Source of the DNA: Rutidosis leptorrhynchoides
Taxonomy: Eukaryota > Streptophyta > Magnoliopsida > Asterales > Asteraceae
Assembly (NCBI RefSeq): GCF_046630445.1
Contig: NC_092340.1
Coordinates: forward strand, 364,416,001 to 364,480,000
DNA: 64,000 nt
Direction of reading: 5' to 3'
How positions within the stretch are numbered: the first letter of the stretch is position 1; every line of letters starts with the position of its first letter. Of this stretch, positions 12,501 to 23,901 are shown in pieces. A program made the translations under genes and the position numbers. The notes under the pieces were generated by a model that searched no databases, was not told where the DNA came from, and was given only the letters and a program-made list of their open reading frames with translations.

Positions 12501-13975
12501 AGCATTTAATATCATCAAAACTAACAAATAATTTACTATCTTTAGCCACTTTTGAATAGAGAGGAGATTAACACAATATTCAGGGATGACCAGGACATTG
12601 AAAAGAGTTATTTTTCATTAAGTTTTAGATCACCAATTTTTTTAATAAAGGCTTTAGTTCCATTTGGGTGACCAACAGTTAGATTTAGGTGAGAAACATC
12701 AATAACATTATCAAGTTTATCATCAGACCCAGTCATGTGTTGGGAGGCCCCTGAGTCAATTATCCAACCCATGCATTTGTTATTTGTAAAATTAGTTTTG
12801 GGTTTAAAAAACTTATAAAAATTTTAATTAAATTTTTTACTGTTGTTTAGTACAGTACCTGCCATGTTCCCAGAAGCAATCTCAGGACCAGATTTCTCAT
12901 TTATTAGGCTCAACAACTTCATCATTTGTTCATTTGGCAGGTTCATATTGTTTCCAGACCCTGATCCAGTGTCCTCACTTAAGGAGCTATGATTAGCAGA
13001 ATTCTTATGAAATTTGTTAAAAGGTTTTTCTTTCCATCCAGGTGGAAATCCCACAATTTTGTAACATTTGTCAACAGTGTACCCAATTTTATGACATTTG
13101 GTGCATTTATAATTTGGATTAAGTGCAGCTCTATTGTTATTAGAGAAATTATTTGAGTTGTTTCCATTTGAAAAATTAGTTTGATTTCCCTTTCTTTGAA
13201 CATTGCTGTCAGAGACAGCATTGTTAGAAGAGGTTATATGAGAATTGGTTTGAGCAAGAAAAACAGATGTTTGAGGTTTGTTTTCAGAGTTGGTCAACCC
13301 TCTATGGGATTCCTCCCTAGACAACACAGAGTAGGCAGTTTTGACATCAGGCAAAGGGTCTCTAAGCAACAAGTTACTTTTGACATTCATATAGCAGTCA
13401 TTTAGGCCCATTAAGAACTACATTAGCTTAAGCATATTGTTATGTTTGACAGTTTGGTCTGCAGCTTCACAAGAGCAATTTTTCAGATTGGCCATGGCAT
13501 CATATTGTTTCCACAGAGAGTTCAACTTATGATAATATTCAGATAGAGAACTACTCCCTTGCTTTAGAGTGCTAATATTATAATGAAGATTAAAGATAAT
13601 AGAGCCATCTATTTTATCATACATTTCTTTCAATTCATACCAAACAGTACTAGCATTTTCAGAAAATATCAAACCAACATATAACTCATCAGATATGGAC
13701 CCAAGCAACCAAGATAAGACCACAGAATTGCACCTATCCCATTGTTTAGACAAAGCCTCATCAGTGACATTTTTGACACAGGTACCATCAACAAAACCAA
13801 CTTCATTTTTAGTTCCAAGGGCAAGTAAGATAGACCTACTCCATATTTTGTAATTTTCAGTGCCTTTAAGCTTAAAAGTAACAAGAGGAGTATTGGAGGT
13901 GTCACTGGGGTGCAAATAGAGATGGTCACCAAAGTCAAGTTTATTAATGGGAGTTAAAGCAGTTTCATCACCCAT
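9515..13975 (-). pseudogene. Copia-1 gag-pol polyprotein, decayed (Ty1-copia)
   Basis: All copia domains occur in order on the minus strand. Gag starts at MGDET (13975) and has a knuckle CTKCHKIGYTVDKC whose His is now Tyr (near 13080). Then come protease WIIDSGASQHMT (near 12765), integrase with an H-H-C-C zinc region (12280-12370) and the DDE core (LVHIDLWGP, RSDNGTEF, NGIVERKH), reverse transcriptase with YVDD (near 10475), and RNase H to the stop at 9515. In-frame stops include 13418-13420, 12824-12826, 12076-12078 and 10915-10917. Frameshifts lie near 12550-12620 and 10202-10240. The catalytic motifs survive, so decay is moderate. Near 11825-11860 an 18-bp tandem duplication repeats LNVSRA in the integrase. 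It cannot make a full polyprotein now. Confidence 0.9.
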
Positions 13976-13985
13976 ACTACCAACA

Positions 13986-16900
13986 TAAAATGTCCCGTTC
14001 TTATTGATTAAAAACATTCCATATTAATTGATTTCGTTGCGAGGTTTTGACCTCTATATGAGACATTTTTCAAAGACTGCATTCATTTTTAAAACAAACC
14101 ATAACCTTTATTTCATAAATAAAAGTTTAAAAAGCTTTACGTAGATTATCAAATAATGATAATCTAAAATATCCTGTTTACACACGACCATTACATAATT
14201 GTTTACAATACAAATATGTTACATCGAAATCAGTTTCTTGAATGCAGTTTTTACACAATATCATACAAACATGGACTCCAAATCTTGTCCTTATTTTAGT
14301 ATGCAACAGCGGAAGCTCTTAGTATTCACCTGAGAATAAACATGCTTTAAACGTCAACAAAAATGTTGGTGAGTTATAGGTTTAACCTATATATATCAAA
14401 TCGTAACAATAGACCACAAGATTTCATATTTCAATACACATCCCATACATAGAGATAAAAATCATTCATATAGTGAACACCTGGTAACCGACATTAACAA
14501 GATGCATATATAAGAATATCCTCATCATTCCGGGACACCCTTCGGATATGATATAAATTTCGAAGTACTAAAGCATCCGGTACTTTGGATGGGGTTTGTT
14601 AGGCCCAATAGATCTATCTTTAGGATTCGCGTCAATTAGGGTGTCTGTTCCCTAATTCTTAGATTACCAGACTTAATAAAAAGGGGCATATTCGATTTCG
14701 ATAATTCAACCATAGAATGTAGTTTCACGTACTTGTGTCTATTTTGTAAATCATTTATAAAACCTGCATGTATTCTCATCCCAAAAATATTAGATTTTAA
14801 AAGTGGGACTATAACTCACTTTCACAGATTTTTACTTCGTCGGGAAGTAAGACTTGGCCACTGGTTGATTCACGAACCTATAACAATATATACATATATA
14901 TCAAAGTATGTTCAAAATATATTTACAACACTTTTAATATATTTTGATGTTTTAAGTTTATTAAGTCAGCTGTCCTCGTTAGTAACCTACAACTAGTTGT
15001 CCACAGTTAGATGTACAGAAATAAATTGATAAATATTATCTTGAATCAATCCACGACCCAGTGTATACATATCTCAGTATTGATCACAACTCAAACTATA
15101 TATATTTTGGAATCAACCTCAACCCTGTATAGCTAACTCCAACATTCACATATAGAGTGTCTATGGTTGTTCCGAAATATATATAGATGTGTCGACATGA
15201 TAGGTCGAAACATTGTATACGTGTCTATGGTATCTCAAGATTTCATAATATACAATACAAGTTGATTAAGTTATGGTTGGAATAGATTTGTTACCAATTT
15301 TCACGTAGCTAAAATGAGAAAAATTATCCAATCTTGTTTTACCCATAACTTCTTCATTTTAAATCCGTTTTGAGTGAATCAAATTTCTATGGTTTCATAT
15401 TGAACTCTATTTTATGAATCTAAACAGAAACAGTATAGGTTTATTGTCGGAAAAATAAGTTACAAGTCGTTTTTGTAAAGGTAGTCATTTCAGTCGAAAG
15501 AACGACGTCTAGATGACCATTTTAGAAAACATACTTCCACTTTGAGTTTAACCATAATTTTTGGATATAGTTTCATGTTCATAATAAAAATCATTTTCCC
15601 AGAATAACAACTTTTAAATCAAAGTTTATCATAGTTTTTAATTAACTAACCCAAAACAGCCCGAGGTGTTACTACGACGGCGTAAATCCGGTTTTACGGT
15701 ATTTTTCGTGTTTCCAGGTTTTAAATCATTAAGTTAGCATATCATATAGATATAGAACATGTATTTAGTTGATTTTAAAAGTCAAGTTAGAAGGATTAAC
15801 TTTTATTTGCGAACAAGTTTAGAATTAACTAAACTATGTTCTAGTGATTACAAGTTTAAACCTTCGAATAAGATAGCTTTATATGTATGAATCGAATGAT
15901 GTTATGAACATCATTAATACCTCAAGTTCCTTGGATAAACCTGCTGGAAATGAGAAAAATAGATCTAGCTTCAAAGGATCCTTGGATGGCTTGAAAGTTC
16001 TTGAAGCAGAATCATGACACGAAAACAATTTCAAGTAAGATTTCCACTCGAAATAAGATTGTTATAGTTATAGAAATTGAATTAAAGTTTGAATATGATT
16101 ATTACCTTGTATTAGAAAGATAACCTACTGTAAGTAACAAAGATTTCTTGATCTTGGATGATTACTTGGAATGGATTTAGAAAACTTGGAAGTAAACTTG
16201 CAATCTTGGAAGTATTCTTGATTTAATGAAACTAGAACTTTTGAAATTTATGAAGAACACTTAGAACTTGAAGATAGAACTTGAGAGAGATCAATTAGAT
16301 GAAGAAAATTGAAGAATGAAAGTGTTTGTAGGTGTTTTTGGTCGTTGGTGTATGGATTAGATATAAAGGATATGTAATTTTGTTTTCATGTAAATAAGTC
16401 ATGAATGATTACTCATATTTTTGTAATTTTATGAGATATTTCATGCTAGTTGCCAAATGATGGTTCCCACATGTGTTAGGTGACTCACATGGGCTGCTAA
16501 GAGCTGATCATTGGAGTGTATATACCAATAGTACATACATCTAAAAGCTGTGTATTGTACGAGTACGAATACGGGTGTATACGAGTAGAATTGTTGATGA
16601 AACCGAACGAGGATGTAATTGTAAGCATTTTTGTTAAGTAGAAGTATTTTGATAAGTGTATTGAAGTCTTTCAAAAGTGTATGAATACATATTAAAACAC
16701 TACATGTATATACATTTTAACTGAGTCGTTAAGTCATCGTTAGTCGTTACATGTAAATGTTGTTTTGAAACCTTTAGGTTAACGATCTTGTTGAATGTTG
16801 TTAACCCATTGTTTATTATAACAAATGAGATGTTAAATTGTTATATTATCATGATATTATGATATATAATATATCTTAGTATGATATATATACAGTTAAA

Positions 16901-17425
16901 TGTCGTTACAACGATAATCCTTACATATATGTCTCGTTTCGAAATCATTAAGTTAGTAGTCTTATTTTTTCATATGTATTTAATTGTTAATACACTTAAT
17001 AATATATTTACTTATCATTTAACATAATTAACCAAGTGTATCAATATCTTAATATGATTCATATGTACCTAGTAAGACGTTGTTATAACGATAATCGTTA
17101 TATATATCGTTTTCGAGTTTCTTAAATTAATAGTCTCATTTTTTATGTATATAACTCATTGTTAAAATACCTAATGAGATACATACTTATAATAAAATCA
17201 TGTTAACTATATATATAACCATATATATGTCATCGTATAGTTTTTACAAGTTTTAACGTTCGTGAATCACCGGTCAACTTGGGTGGTCAATTGTCTATAT
17301 GAAACCTATTTCAATTAATCAAGTCTTAACAAGTTTGATTTCTTAACATGTTGGAAACACTTAATCATGTAAATAACAATTTCATTTAATATATATATAA
17401 ACATGAAAAAGTTCGGGTCACTACA
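13986..17425 (-). mobile_element. Solo LTR of a Tekay-type Ty3/gypsy element (3440 bp)
   Basis: On the minus strand it begins TGTAGTGACCCGAAC and ends ...GAACGGGACATTTTA, where the terminal CA has become TA. It aligns along its length with the LTR at 52290-55540. TSD CAACA flanks it (13981-13985 and 17426-17430), which shows a real insertion later reduced to one LTR by recombination. It lies just upstream of the Copia-1 gag start codon and thus separates gag from its leader. The small ORFs inside recur in the other LTR copies and are not convincing genes. Confidence 0.85.
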
Positions 17426-17430
17426 CAACA

Positions 17431-17820
17431 CAAGCAGGGAGGCCAAGAGAAAACACACGAAAGCAAAAGAACAACACAAACATAGAAACACAAGAACAGA
17501 TATAAAATATATAAAAATAGGTCTTGAATCAACCAAGTGCTTGATCAGGTATTCATGAGTTTCAAGGAACTCAGATAAAGAGTTGGGCACTGGGATTCGG
17601 TCTAAAAAAGGGAAACAAATGAAAAAGAGAGAGGATAGAGGAAAGAAACTCCCCTAGCAGGGTGTAGAACCCTAGCACAGCAACAGGATACAACGGAAGA
17701 CGATTAATAAAGCTTTGGCCGGTTACAACTGCAGAGAACTCAGATCGAATCAAACCCTAACCCTAATTTTGAAATTAGGGTTTCTTCAATTGAAAAACAC
17801 AGATCGATCGATGGCCTGAC
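17431..17820 (-). other. Copia-1 leader between PBS and solo-LTR insertion
   Basis: This is the untranslated leader of Copia-1, continuing past the solo LTR into the gag ATG at 13975. Short ORFs here lack recognisable domains, and I see no gene. Near 17752-17785 it contains an inverted pair of CCCTAA/TTAGGG-like telomere-type motifs (CCCTAACCCTAA ... AATTAGGG), too short to be a telomeric array. Confidence 0.65.
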
Positions 17821-17832
17821 GCTCTGATACCA
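17821..17832 (-). promoter_or_regulatory. Copia-1 primer-binding site, initiator tRNA-Met type
   Basis: On the minus strand this reads TGGTATCAGAGC, the complement of the initiator tRNA-Met 3' end used by most plant copia elements. It directly abuts the LTR end at 17833. Confidence 0.9.
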
Positions 17833-19072
17833 TGTGAAATTTATAGCAACAAGGTACAGCAATCACCAATGCAAACAATATAATCCAAAATTGAGAAAAA
17901 ATAAGAGTATCAACAGAAGCCACAAACAAGGTTTATCCACAATCCAGATACAACTGATGTGCGTAGGGGTGTATACAAAATAGTTATATTTTTACTACGA
18001 AATACGACAAAATATGATACAAGTTTTAATTAATTTATTTACAAATGGGATATACCTAAACTCTGCTACAACACTATAGGCAGTGTACCTAATCATAGAG
18101 TAGTATAGTTTTTAGTAAGTCTGGTTCGTTCCATAAGGAGACGACTTATTTTACACTATATTTTAAACAACTATATTTATACAAAATATATATTTATATA
18201 TATAATAATAATAATATAAAAGGGGGTTTACCGTTTAATGACTGGTTTGTCGATTTTATATTTTAAGTCACAATTAAAACCTAATGAAAAATATAAATGA
18301 CGATAATTTAAGTGCGTAAAATAAAATGCGATAAGAAATAAGATAAAATAATTATACTTATTTAAACTTCCGTAATCATGATGTTTGACTTTTTGATTTT
18401 AATTAATTATCCTGGGTTAATTGTCTTTTGTCCTGGATTATTTAATATGTCCATATGGTTTTTGTCCATAACAGTCCATCAGTCATAAATATAAAGTGCG
18501 AGTGTCCTCGTCAAATTATCCTTATATCCGAAGTCAAATATTCCAACTAATTGGGGACTTAAACTATAATTACACCAATTTTTCTTGTATGTAATTCACC
18601 CCTGTTTTAATAAGTCAATTGACTATTAATCCATTCCCGTGTCCGGTTAAATGAACGATTATTAGTACTTATAAATATCCCGCCCTTCGTGTCCGATCGA
18701 GTGTATATGGCTATTTATAGGTACCTCCAATTGTAAATCTTTATATTAAATTAACGAACTATCATTCAATTAAACAAATATAAAGTCCATTAATAGCCCA
18801 TAGTCTAATTTTCACAAGTATCGTTCTTTTGTTCAAACCCCAATTATGGTACAAAGCCTAATTACCCCATCTTTAATATTTAGTCCAACATCATGATTAC
18901 TTCGATTTAAATAAGAATAATAATAACTTAGTTACAAGACATTAATTTAAAAAAGAGAACATAACTTACATTGAGTATTTATCGCGTAGCTTTAGACAGA
19001 CAGAACTTCGACTTTAAAACCCGTAAAATAACCTTTACATAACCCAAACTAACCTAATATAAAACTAAACTA

Positions 19073-19073
19073 A

Positions 19074-19158
<85 letters not shown>
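19073..19158. repeat. (TA)n microsatellite in Athila-2 3' LTR
   Basis: About 40 TA units. The matching place in the other LTR (25017-25050) has far fewer, so the tract changed length after insertion. A second (TA)n lies at 19351-19406. Confidence 0.95.
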
Positions 19159-19164
<6 letters not shown>

Positions 19165-19247
19165 TAAGATACAGAGAGATATTGATATTGTGTAAAGAAC
19201 TCGGCCAGAATTCGTTGCATTTATAGGACCTGGCCTGGAATTTTCAT

Positions 19248-19297
19248 CCATGCGATCGCATGGAATTTCTGCCTTCTGGCCATGCGATCGCATGGCC
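19248..19297. repeat. Paired CCATGCGATCGCATGG palindromes in Athila-2 3' LTR
   Basis: CCATGCGATCGCATGG lies at 19248-19263 and GGCCATGCGATCGCATGGCC at 19278-19297. Both are perfect palindromes, identical to the pair in the other LTR at 25135-25184. Confidence 0.9.
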
Positions 19298-19351
19298 ACC
19301 CTGGATCCAGCTATTTTGCTTTGTTTCTAGCTTGTCGACATAATTTAATAA

Positions 19352-19413
<62 letters not shown>

Positions 19414-19820
19414 ATAATTATATATATATTATATTATATTCTTTTGCATAGTAGACTTGTAATTTTAGGTCCGTTGCGTCGTGCGTTGATAGTTGGCTCA
19501 CGTCCCGGTTCCGGATTTTCGAACGTCCTTTCGTACTATTTAATATCTTGTACTTTGCGTTTTGCAATTTGTAATTTGTACAAAAAATTATTTTCCTTAA
19601 CTCCCAAAATCCGCGCAAGTCTTTAACTCACTTTTAGTGGCACTTTTGAGTGCACTATGGCTTTAGTGGCACTTTTTCTTCAATTCTTTAATCTTCGTGC
19701 TTTGTCTTCACATTTATTTATTTAAACGATTACAACTTAAAAATAGAATAATTACAACTAAAAACTTTACATATTGGGATGATATTGCGACTAAATATAT
19801 GTTCGTTTGGAGCACTATCA

Positions 19821-21663
19821 AATATCCCCACACTTGAGCGTTGCTTGTCCTCAAGCAATACAGAACTTGAAATTAAATCACACGAATCACTTCTTTATTC
19901 TTCACACTTTATACATTAGTGATTTTGATACAGCGGTATAAACAATGATAGTAACGATGTGGTTTACAGTCCCACATGACTATAAAAATTTAGATCCTTA
20001 AGGAAATTGGATCTTTATGAAAACATTTGATCTTTTGAAAATTCATTCTAGCTTTTACAGTCCCACATGACTATAACCGGTGTTTGCAAAATGTTTTTGT
20101 GGGTTTGGTGGGTTTCAGATTTGAAAATTTTAGCTCCAAACTTATGGTTTTGTGTCACCCACTTGCTAACCTTGTATTAGGAAAGCAACACGTCCATTAT
20201 ACTTGCTCCGTATATTACCTTTCGGTAAACTACCGTCCGGTTGTAAAGGAAAGCGTTGAACAAGCAACTGTTAAGGCGATGTATAATGACATTCAGATGT
20301 TCATGGTCTACAACGTGTCAGATGCAATTACTATCCTTTGTAGGAGCAATAGTAAAGATCACAATATAATTTTTTGATCTGGCACAAGGTCCTGTCTTCG
20401 ACCATGCTATGCAACCACCGTTCTTACGGTTGACACCCAATTTGGTTCAGGTGACCTAATGAATTCCAGGTGAATTCTTAGGATTTTACGTTCAATGGTA
20501 ATGAACTCATTGAAAATAGGTTTTCAGAAAACAAATCGGTTTTAATTTGATCAAAATATTTTCTCGTTCAAGCTCGAGTTTAGATTTCATCGAATTCCAT
20601 GAGTTTGTAATTCTCAATCTTTAAAGTCAATCTCAAGGATTGAGTAATATCAGGCTTAAATGCTGATTTTTTAATTTTTAAGGAGATTATCCTTTCTAGG
20701 GGTCTGATTCATTAGTCTTATCAAGCTAATTTGCACGACGCCCTCCCCATTTTACGAGACAGATCCTCTCATGGTTAAGATAAGTCTGACCACATGGCGA
20801 CCCTGTTTGATGCTGAGGTCCGTGGATTTTCTGCTGATTTTAGAGATGACTTTTCTAGATTTTTCGTCAATCTACAGCTGGTCTGGACGACAACTTCCTG
20901 ACCTAAATCAAGAAGCGCGTGTCTTTTTCTGAAGAATTTACTTCATTTTAATGATGGAATTGATTCATCGTGTAGATCCATCTTTTCTTTCAAATGTATT
21001 ACAATAAACGGGTAAAACAATTAATTTAGTCCAAAATAGAAGTACCTGCAATAACTTTACAGAAACATGTGATAGATAGTTTTTTTTTAATTGAATAACT
21101 TGGTACATTCTCCCCACACTTGGCTTTTTCTTTGCCTTTTTATTCTCCTTTATTACATTTTAAATGAATTCAAGCGTTTTAGGTTGTTTCTCAATTTATG
21201 TCCTTTTCGAGGTAACAATAATTTCGGTATTATCACCTAGTTTTATCGTTCATAAATATGTATAAACATGATTTTGAATTCATTTAGTTGAAAATTTTTA
21301 AAATTTTCACAATATTTAGAAAATAAGACAAGTATAAACCCGAGAGAATTTATAACCCTTCCCCACACTTGAGATCATGCAATGCCCTCATTTGCATGAA
21401 ATCAGACTATATTTATAAATTCATTAGGGTGATTAGTGTAGAAAAGTGATTAAAAATACCCAGTTTGTAATTACAAAGCTCGTCGAATGATAGATGGTGT
21501 GCCTCATCGTTCATTCCTTTTGTTGTTTTATCACACATGTTTTTCTTCAAAAACGGTTGTTTTTCTGAACTATTTGTTAATTTTTGAAAATGCGTATTTT
21601 ACCCTAACTTATCATGTATGTTCATTAACGAGTTATGCACTAACCCGGACCCCTAATTTAACG
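19821..21663 (-). other. Athila-2 3' internal region without a recognisable gene
   Basis: This stretch lies between the ORF stop and the 3' LTR. I find no conserved domain in any frame. It holds several copies of the PPT-like motif CCCCACACTTG (plus strand) at about 19827-19836, 21112-21122 and 21361-21371, with a variant at 21682-21692. The copy abutting the LTR is the functional-position PPT. Confidence 0.6.
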
Positions 21664-22809
21664 TTAAGTGGGGTTAGACTTCCCCATACTTAGCTGACGA
21701 CATGTGAAGTTGGTAGAATAAGTTCCACGAATTAAAATAGTGAGCCAGTTATTTACATCTCGGGTGGTATAAAATATATCAATGGGTTTAAAGTTTAGAC
21801 CCACCCGATCGTCACTACTTAATTCTTTTTTAAGTGTAACTTTTAGTAAATGGATATGTCTCTTTTCTGGTTCTTGGTCAAATGGATCGATATACACCGA
21901 CATACATATTTCTATAAGGTGGACAATTTCTAACATTTCCTTTCGTTCATTCTCGGGATCAAAGTTGTCACCTCTATTACCCAATTGGGTGAAATTCGAG
22001 GTTTCAATATCTATTATAGCTTGTAGTTCATCTTTGGTAGATGACTCGTCTATTGAGAATATTGGGTTGGAAGGTTGTGGAATGGTGAATTTCGGGATTG
22101 AAGCAAATTCTTCTTCATTAATGGTACTTATCAGTCCCACCATTTTGGTCTCGGGGGTAAAATTTTCAACGTTATCGTTTTCCCAAGAGTACCAATTTGT
22201 TACCCTTACTTCTTCTTCATCCATTGATGGATCGATGATTTCGTCGGTAGAGGCTAATGTGTCGATATGTTGTGAAATTGGTAAAGCTGAATAAAAAGTA
22301 TCATTGGGATAATTGGTGATTTCGGAGCTCTCGAATTCATCAAAATTCGATGATATGAGATTTTCTTGCACAATACTCCTCAGATCAACAGGTGTGTAAT
22401 CTGATAGAGTTTCAGCTTGCCGATTTACAAACTCTCTCATTTGTTTATTTTGAGCATCGAGTTCTTCGATTTTGATTTTCATATTGTCTAAAAGATTTTC
22501 AGACACATAATTTTCCTTGTCTTCTGGTTGTTGAGTTTGAAAATATTTTTGGGAATAATCCCAATTTGAATTGTATTCTTCATAATCGTTCCATTCAGGT
22601 TCCGTGGGTGCGTAATTTTCCATAGGAACGTAATAAAAACATTCCTATATTGAGTGATAATCTCCACAGATTTCACAACCAGTTATTGTTTCGTCATTCG
22701 TGATCCAAGATTGACCGAATAAATTTTCATCAACACTCGTTTGAGAGTATTGATTTAATTGATTTCGCATGTCAGAAAGAGTTTCCAACATATTCTCAAA
22801 AATTTTCAT
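21664..22809 (-). pseudogene. Athila-2 ORF of unknown function with zinc-knuckle-like CEICGDYH
   Basis: Read from ATG 22809 (MKIFENML) to the stop at 21664 there are 382 codons, interrupted once by TAG at 22645-22647; the part after it, from Met 22623, is open for 319 residues. The N-terminal part has CEICGDYH just before the stop, resembling the start of the Athila gag knuckle CEQCGGPH seen in this window, but no downstream Cys pair is obvious except ECF. The remainder is acidic, Asn/Ser/Glu-rich, with a heptad-like stretch near MKIKIEELDAQNKQMREF. The gag capsid core is absent. It may be a remodelled Athila gag C-terminal part. I cannot assign a function. Confidence 0.55.
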
Positions 22810-23877
22810 AATACACTTTTTACCAAATTTTAGCTACAATGTGGTGCATTTACTAATTATCCTATTAGTTATAAAACTAAAAATTATATAAGTTATCAAA
22901 TTAATAGAATTTTCTGCTTTTGCCCATGTTTCGAATAGCCAATAGATGCAGCAGGTAGCCAGGACCCTTTAAATCGAAAGCCCACAACTCGCCACTAACA
23001 AATCCAACTATTACTACGAACCAGAAAATTTTGGATGTCTATCAATTTAACCGCTTAAAATAATTTTTTCGTTTTGAAATTTTAGAAAAGAAATAGAAAA
23101 TTCTATGTCCTAAAAACTAGAGCGTCGAGAAATAAGAAAGAAAAAGAGCGCGTCGAAAAACGTCGAAAAATAAAAGGTCGAAAAATAAGCGCCGAAAAAT
23201 AAAAGTCTAAAAACTAAATATTAAAAGTTACGTCTAAAGGTATTAAAGCTTAAAGAAATTCTATATCCAAAACGGCAATAACTTAATTAGTACTAAAATT
23301 TATAAACTGCGTCGCAAAATTCTAAAGCGCCTAAATTCTAAATCTAAAGAAAAAGCACTTAAGGAATTTTACGGCAAAGCCTAAGAATCTAGAAGTATAA
23401 AAATAACTACGGTAAAACTAAACTTAAAACTAATTATAAACGACAAATATAAAAATTACGAATTAAGCGATATAAATAAACAATTTATAAAAAGAAACTA
23501 AAAATGATAAAATTACAATTTTTATAAAAATATTATTTTTATATTATTATTATCTAAAAATATTAATTTATATTATTAATAATAATATTGAAACTTAATA
23601 TTACTAATTATATATTAAAACTAAATACAAATTAATAATATTTAAATTAAAACCCTAATTAAATTAAATAATAATAATAATAAAAACCCTACGTAATTAA
23701 TGAATCAGGTCAGGCCTGTCAGACACCCCATACGATCGCATGGGGTTTTGGCTTTTAATCCATGCGATCGCATGGAACACGAGTCCAGATTTTTTTTTAA
23801 TTTTATATTATTTTTCTAAAAATTATATACAATTATATTTTTACAAATATATATTAAAAATATAGCGTTTCGTTGAG
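22810..23877 (-). other. Athila-2 untranslated leader
   Basis: AT-rich leader between PBS and ORF, sharing blocks with the Athila-1 leader (1845-3234), for example around 22860-23060. No gene seen. It contains the palindrome pair at 23726-23775. Confidence 0.65.
23726..23775. repeat. Paired CATG-CGATCG-CATG palindromes in Athila-2 leader
   Basis: CCCCATACGATCGCATGGGG lies at 23726-23745 (one mismatch) and CCATGCGATCGCATGG at 23760-23775. The core is the same as in the LTRs of this element. Confidence 0.9.
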
Positions 23878-23895
23878 TCCCCGGCAGCGGCGCCA
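23878..23895 (-). promoter_or_regulatory. Athila-2 primer-binding site, tRNA-Asp type
   Basis: On the minus strand this reads TGGCGCCGCTGCCGGGGA, identical to the Athila-1 PBS, 6 bp from the LTR. Confidence 0.88.
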
Positions 23896-23901
23896 AAAAC
23901 T

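Larger units (their letters stand above)
17955..19820 (-). mobile_element. Athila-2 3' LTR (left copy, 1866 bp)
   Basis: TGATGTGCG ... CACTATCA; the left LTR on the plus strand and the 3' LTR in element sense. It is about 100 bp longer than the right copy, mainly from (TA)n expansion at 19073-19158 and 19351-19406. Confidence 0.9.

Noticed and set aside
14733-14996. 87-residue ORF identical in the solo LTR (14733-14996) and the Tekay LTR (54793-54530)
   Set aside because: Antisense to the LTR, no domain. Identity reflects LTR homology rather than selection as far as I can see.
17752-17790. Telomere-like CCCTAACCCTAA and AATTAGGG
   Set aside because: Only one or two units in the Copia-1 leader; too short for an interstitial telomere array.
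20084-20377. 97-residue plus-strand ORF in Athila-2
   Set aside because: Lies antisense in the element's 3' region and shows no domain.
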